Source: Manihot esculenta (Eukaryota; Streptophyta; Magnoliopsida; Malpighiales; Euphorbiaceae). Taken from it: a DNA stretch of 64,000 nucleotides. The notes below the pieces were generated by a model that was not told where the DNA came from, did not search any database, and saw nothing but the letters and a program-made list of their open reading frames with translations. This document shows, one piece after another, positions 60,401 to 64,000 of this stretch (positions within the stretch are counted from its first letter, which is position 1; each line of letters begins with the position of its first letter). The position numbers and the translations under genes were made by a program. Location: positions 12,152,835 to 12,216,834 of the forward strand of contig NC_035173.2 in assembly GCF_001659605.2 (NCBI RefSeq). The letters are read 5' to 3'.

Positions 60401-62394
60401 ACCAGTGCGAAGAGAGTTTTGAAGAGCTTAAGAAGAGATTAACATCGGCACCAGTGTTAGCTTTGCCAGCTAGCAGTGAGGACTTCACGGTCTTTTGTGA
60501 TGCGTCCCGTGTGGGACTGGGTTGTGTGTTAATGCAGAATGAAAGGGTGATTGCTTATGCTTCTAGACAGCTGAAGAAGCATGAGTTGAATTACCCCACA
60601 CATGACCTGGAAATGGCAGCAGTAATCTTTGCACTCAAGATGTGGAGGCACTACCTCTATGGGGTAAAATGCGAGATCTTCACAGATCATAAGAGCCTGC
60701 AGTACATCCTGAGTCAAAGAGATTTGAACTTGAGACAGAGAAGATGGGTGGAGCTGCTGAGTGACTATGATTGCAAGATTCAGTACCATCCGGGTAAGGC
60801 GAATGTTGTGGCAGACGCCTTAAGCCGGAAATCACTCGGTTGTTTATCCCACATATCGGCAGAGAGAAGGCCAGTGGTGAAGGAGTTTTACAAGCTCATT
60901 GAGGAAGGTCTACAGTTGGAGTTGCCTGGTACAGGTGCTTTGGTAGCCCAGATGAGAGTGGCATCCGTGTTTCTAGAGCAGGTGGCTCAGAAACAGCATG
61001 AGGACCCAGAGTTAGTGAAGATTTCCAGGACTGTTCAGTCAGGCAAAGATAGTGAGTTCAGATTCGACAGCAAAGGGATCCTCCGCTATGGGAGCAGACT
61101 ATGTGTACCAGATGACATAGGGCTAAAAGGAGACATTATGAGAGAGGCTCATAATGCAAGATACAGCGTTCACCCCGGAGCCACCAAGATGTATCAAGAT
61201 CTGAAGAAGGTTTATTGGTGGCCAGCTATGAAGAAAGAAGTGGCACAGTTTGTGTCAGCCTACGAAGTGTGTCAGAGGGTGAAGCTGGAACATCAGAAGC
61301 CGACTGGAATGCTTAACCCGCTACCTATTCCAGAGTGGAAATGGGAGAATATAGCTATGAACTTCGTAGTGGGGTTACCGGCGACGTCCAACAGATTGGA
61401 CTCCATATGGGTGATTGTGGACAGACTCACCAAATCTGCTCACTTCATCCCTGTCAGGAGTGGCTATTCTGTGGACAAGTTGGCGCAGGTGTATGTCGAT
61501 GAGATCGTCAGGCTGCATGGGGTCCCTGTTTCAATAGTGTCCGATAGAGGGCCCCAGTTCACCTCCAGATTTTGGCGGAGTCTGCAAAACGCCATGGGTA
61601 CCAGGTTGGATTTTAGCACTGCTTTCCATCCACAGACGGACGGACAATCAGAAAGGACCATCCAGACCATAGAGGATATGCTCAGAATGTGTGTGCTGGA
61701 CTTTGGCGGTTCTTGGAGGCAGCATCTACCTTTGGTGGAGTTTGCCTACAATAACAGCCATCATGCTAGCATCGGGATGGCTCCATATGAGGCTTTGTAT
61801 GGGAGGAAGTGCAGATCACCTATTTGCTGGGAAGAAGTTGGAGAAAAGGCCTTGGCAGGGCCTGAGCTAGTAGAGATTACCAGCAGGGTAGTACCCATAA
61901 TCAGAGAAAGGATCAAGACTGCTGCAAGCAGACAGAAGAGTTATGCAGACATCCGCAGAAGACAGGTAGAGTTTCAGGAGGGGGATCTGGTATTGCTCAA
62001 GGTGTCCCCTATGAAAGGAGTAGTTCGCTTCAGGAAGAAAGGTAAACTAGCCCCACGATACATCGGACCCTTTGAAATCTTGCAAAAGATTGGGAATGTG
62101 TCGTACAAGCTGGATTTACCTGCTTCAATGGAAAGAATCCATCCGGTTTTCCATGTTTCAATGTTGAGGAAGTTTGTGTCAGATCCGAGCAAGGTTCTTA
62201 GTGAGCCTGATGTGGAGGTCCAAGAGGATCTCACCTATGTTGAACAGCCAGTACGGATCATAGACACCCAGATCAGAAAGCTAAGAAACAAGGAAATCCC
62301 GATGGTGAAAGTCCTGTGGAACCACCACAATTTCGAAGAATGCACCTGGGAGACACGAGAGTCCATGCTCCAGCAATACCCTTATCTTTTCTAA
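57415..62394 (+). pseudogene. Gag-pol polyprotein of element 5, two in-frame stops
   Basis: One frame of 1660 codons from ATG 57415 (MRGTRRSARL) to the TAA at 62392, with premature TAGs at 57628-57630 (codon 72, CAG in element 2) and 60172-60174 (codon 920, TGG in elements A and 2, in RT just after FIDDILVYS). In order: basic N-terminus, proline/tyrosine-rich region, gag domain, [19 protein letters not shown] (about 448), protease with DLGASHSFI (about 545, Leu where elements 2 and 4 have Pro), RT (FIDD about 881), RNase H, integrase DDE, and a chromodomain-like tail. In the integrase, DFVVGLP is replaced by NFVVGLP near 61360, which removes the first catalytic Asp, and the zinc-finger CEVCQ is YEVCQ near 61263. 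The protein cannot be active. Confidence 0.92.
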
Positions 62395-62465
62395 GGTTAG
62401 TTCCCTATGAGTTCATATGTTTTATATGTATGTTATGTTGATTGCTATGCTATGTGTTAGTTGGT

Positions 62466-62487
62466 GAACATTCGGGGACGAATGTTC
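62466..62487 (+). other. Perfect hairpin abutting the polypurine tract (element 5)
   Basis: GAACATTCG and CGAATGTTC form a 9-bp stem around a GGGA loop. The last stem base is directly followed by the polypurine tract. Confidence 0.65.
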
Positions 62488-62502
62488 TTAAGGGGGGGAG
62501 AA
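62488..62502 (+). other. Polypurine tract of element 5
   Basis: TTAAGGGGGGGAGAA lies directly before the 3' LTR. Confidence 0.88.
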
Positions 62503-64000
62503 TGTAATACCCGGCTAGACTCCGGTATCGGAATTCCTACCGTCCGGTGGAATCTCGGATGTCGGAAGCCTCTAGTAGGGTAGAAACATGTTTTTAATAA
62601 AATGTTTTAATGTATTTCATGGTTTTAAGTAAAAAGGAAATGAGTTTTTGCATGAAAACAACCTTGGAGGAAAACTCAGGTTCGGCCGCCGGACCTGCAT
62701 GCGCTTCGGGTGTGCCTTAGGCCCCCGAAAGCATAAGTGAGGGAAGTCCAGGTTCGGCCGCCGAACCTCAAGTTCGGCCGCCGAACATGGCATGCATGCA
62801 GAGGCACTTTCGGCTCCCGAACGTGGCCTGGCCAGCCACCTATAAAGGGGTCCCTTAGCCGAAAACGGGCGAGCTTTTTCCCCATTTTCGGCCAAGGTGA
62901 GCTCTCCGCCATCCCTCACCGATTTTGAGCTCCTTCCTTCAAATCTTTCTCGATTTTCATTTGTTTTACCCTTGTTTTGAAGATTTTGAGCTTTTGAGCA
63001 AGTTTTGGAGCTTGGAGGTTCAAGGAACTCTCTCTCTCCCATTTTCAGAGCTAGAGTCGTTTTCCTCTCGATCTTCAAGAGGTAAGGGCCGATCTTGAGC
63101 TCACTATATGTTTTTAAACAAGTTTTAAGTTGATCTATGGGGTAGAAATGCATGTTTAGGTTATTGTTAAGTTTATGGGTTTATGTATGTTTATGAACAA
63201 TGTGAGTTGTTTGATGTGTTGTAGTTGGGGTTTTTGATGGTTTGAAGCCCCTAGGAGCTTGTATGCTTGTTTGTGTATGTTTGGGAGTGTTGTAGAATAG
63301 TTTTATGCATGTTTGAAGAGTTTGGGAGGCATTTGTGCATGTTGGAGCTGAGTTTCTGCCACTTTGGAGAAACTCAGGTTCGGCCGCCGAAGGGACTTTC
63401 AGCCGCTGAACCCGCTTGTGGAGGCAGCCTTCGGCTGCCGAAGCCTGCCCCCGAAAGAGGACTTTCGTCTTTGGAGGGCAGTTTCGGCCACCGAAAGTGC
63501 CGCCGAATATGCATGAGTTTCGTCTCTGTCTGGGAGTTTCGGCCGCCGAAGGTGCCGCCGAACTTGCCTGACTTTTGGCTCTGGAGGGACTTTCGGCCGC
63601 CGAACCTGCCGCCGAAAGTGCCCTGTTCAGCTTTCCTTTGCATGTTTTTGCATGGATGTTTTGAGGTATTTTAGGGGGGTTTTGGAGAGTAGTTTAGAGT
63701 TATGTTCATGTATGTTTCGTCCCTCATTTGAGTCCACCTGTGTAGGTTCGGACCCGAGGAACCGAGGACCCCAGCAGTGAGTCAGCTGCTCCAGTGTCTG
63801 GTCAGAGCTATCCAGAGGTGAGTGGAATAACTCATTACGTTTTAAAGCACATAATTGACATTTTAGCATGATTCACGCATCATGAATGCCATGAGATGTA
63901 CTAGGTTGTTTGCATTCGAATTCACGAATATGTTGCATTGCATACTTTATTGTTGATTGATGTGGATGAACGTTGGATGATCCATAGCCCTCGATTTATG
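62503..64000 (+). repeat. 3' LTR of element 5, truncated by window end
   Basis: It begins TGTAATACCCGGCTAGACTC. The TATA box is at 62841-62848 and a GTAAG donor-like site at 63082. It carries the U3 module (CCCCCGAAAGCATAAGTGAG, about 62723) that the 5' LTR of the same element lacks. Stretches such as 63180-63300 and 63355-63480 differ substantially from the 5' LTR. Confidence 0.92.

Larger units (their letters stand above)
54904..64000 (+). mobile_element. Ty3/gypsy chromovirus element, plus strand, 3' end outside window (element 5)
   Basis: The 5' LTR, primer-binding site, single-frame gag-pol with two stops, polypurine tract and about 1.5 kb of the 3' LTR are in the window. The other target duplication cannot be checked. 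The body is close to element 2. Its two LTRs are clearly more different from each other than those of elements 2 or 4. Confidence 0.92.

Noticed and set aside
57415..62394. Stop-codon read-through as a normal gag-pol strategy
   Set aside because: The stops are at different positions in elements 2 and 5, not at the gag-pol boundary, and are absent from the other copies.
1..64000. Endogenous pararetrovirus or other viral insert
   Set aside because: No movement protein or coat motif was seen. All RT regions carry LTR-retrotransposon context with integrase and LTRs.

Overview
This is a transposon-dense piece of a eukaryotic nuclear genome, from a eudicot plant. The evidence is GT-AG introns, chromodomain Ty3/gypsy elements with a tRNA-iMet-type primer site, Ty1/copia remnants, hAT- and Mutator-type small elements, AT-rich spacers, and one host gene matching plant RBL (RbBP5-LIKE). 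A woody eudicot, possibly Euphorbiaceae, fits, but that is a guess. No rRNA, tRNA, CRISPR or prokaryotic feature was seen.

Layout. 1-4800: the 3' part of a plus-strand Ty3/gypsy pol and its LTR (element A). 4801-5748: a gag fragment fused directly to that LTR. 5749-6860: half of a minus-strand LTR. 6861-11250: a tandem array of about 4.7 units of roughly 0.93 kb, each containing a hAT-type end, part of a second small element and flanking DNA. 11251-12745: the rest of the hAT-type element, bounded by an 8-bp target duplication. 13141-17906: RBL, five exons and 552 codons, a COMPASS-like H3K4 methyltransferase subunit and the only host gene recognised. 17907-21686: AT-rich spacer with small repeats and an unrecognised decayed coding stretch. 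21687-31495: complete minus-strand Ty3/gypsy element (element 2), young by LTR similarity, with a 5-bp target duplication. 31496-34112: 82-bp tandem repeats and a decayed Tat-like gag. 34113-37298: AT-rich DNA with a Mutator-type small element. 37299-39544: a solo Ty3 LTR. 39880-51845: an old plus-strand copia element split by a second complete minus-strand Ty3 element (element 4, 41086-50738). 51846-54790: a shrunken minus-strand copia element. 54904 to the window end: a third Ty3 element (element 5), plus strand, 3' LTR cut by the window edge.

The Ty3 elements form one chromovirus lineage (Tekay/Del-like by overall domain pattern) in at least three LTR subfamilies. They share an unusually long LTR (about 2.2 kb), a single gag-pol frame, dense near-palindromes with the core TTCGGCCGCCGAA, a hairpin just before the polypurine tract, and conserved splice-type signals in the transcribed part of the LTR. 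Every full-length copy is broken: element 2 by one stop, element 5 by two stops, element 4 by a one-base frameshift. All three premature stops are transitions at CHG sites, as expected from deamination of methylated cytosine.

I found no clearly new multi-gene system. The strongest leads are the possible spliced leader in the LTRs, the duplicated 3' splice site in RBL just before its predicted WDR5-binding exon, and the tandem array formed at a hAT insertion upstream of RBL.
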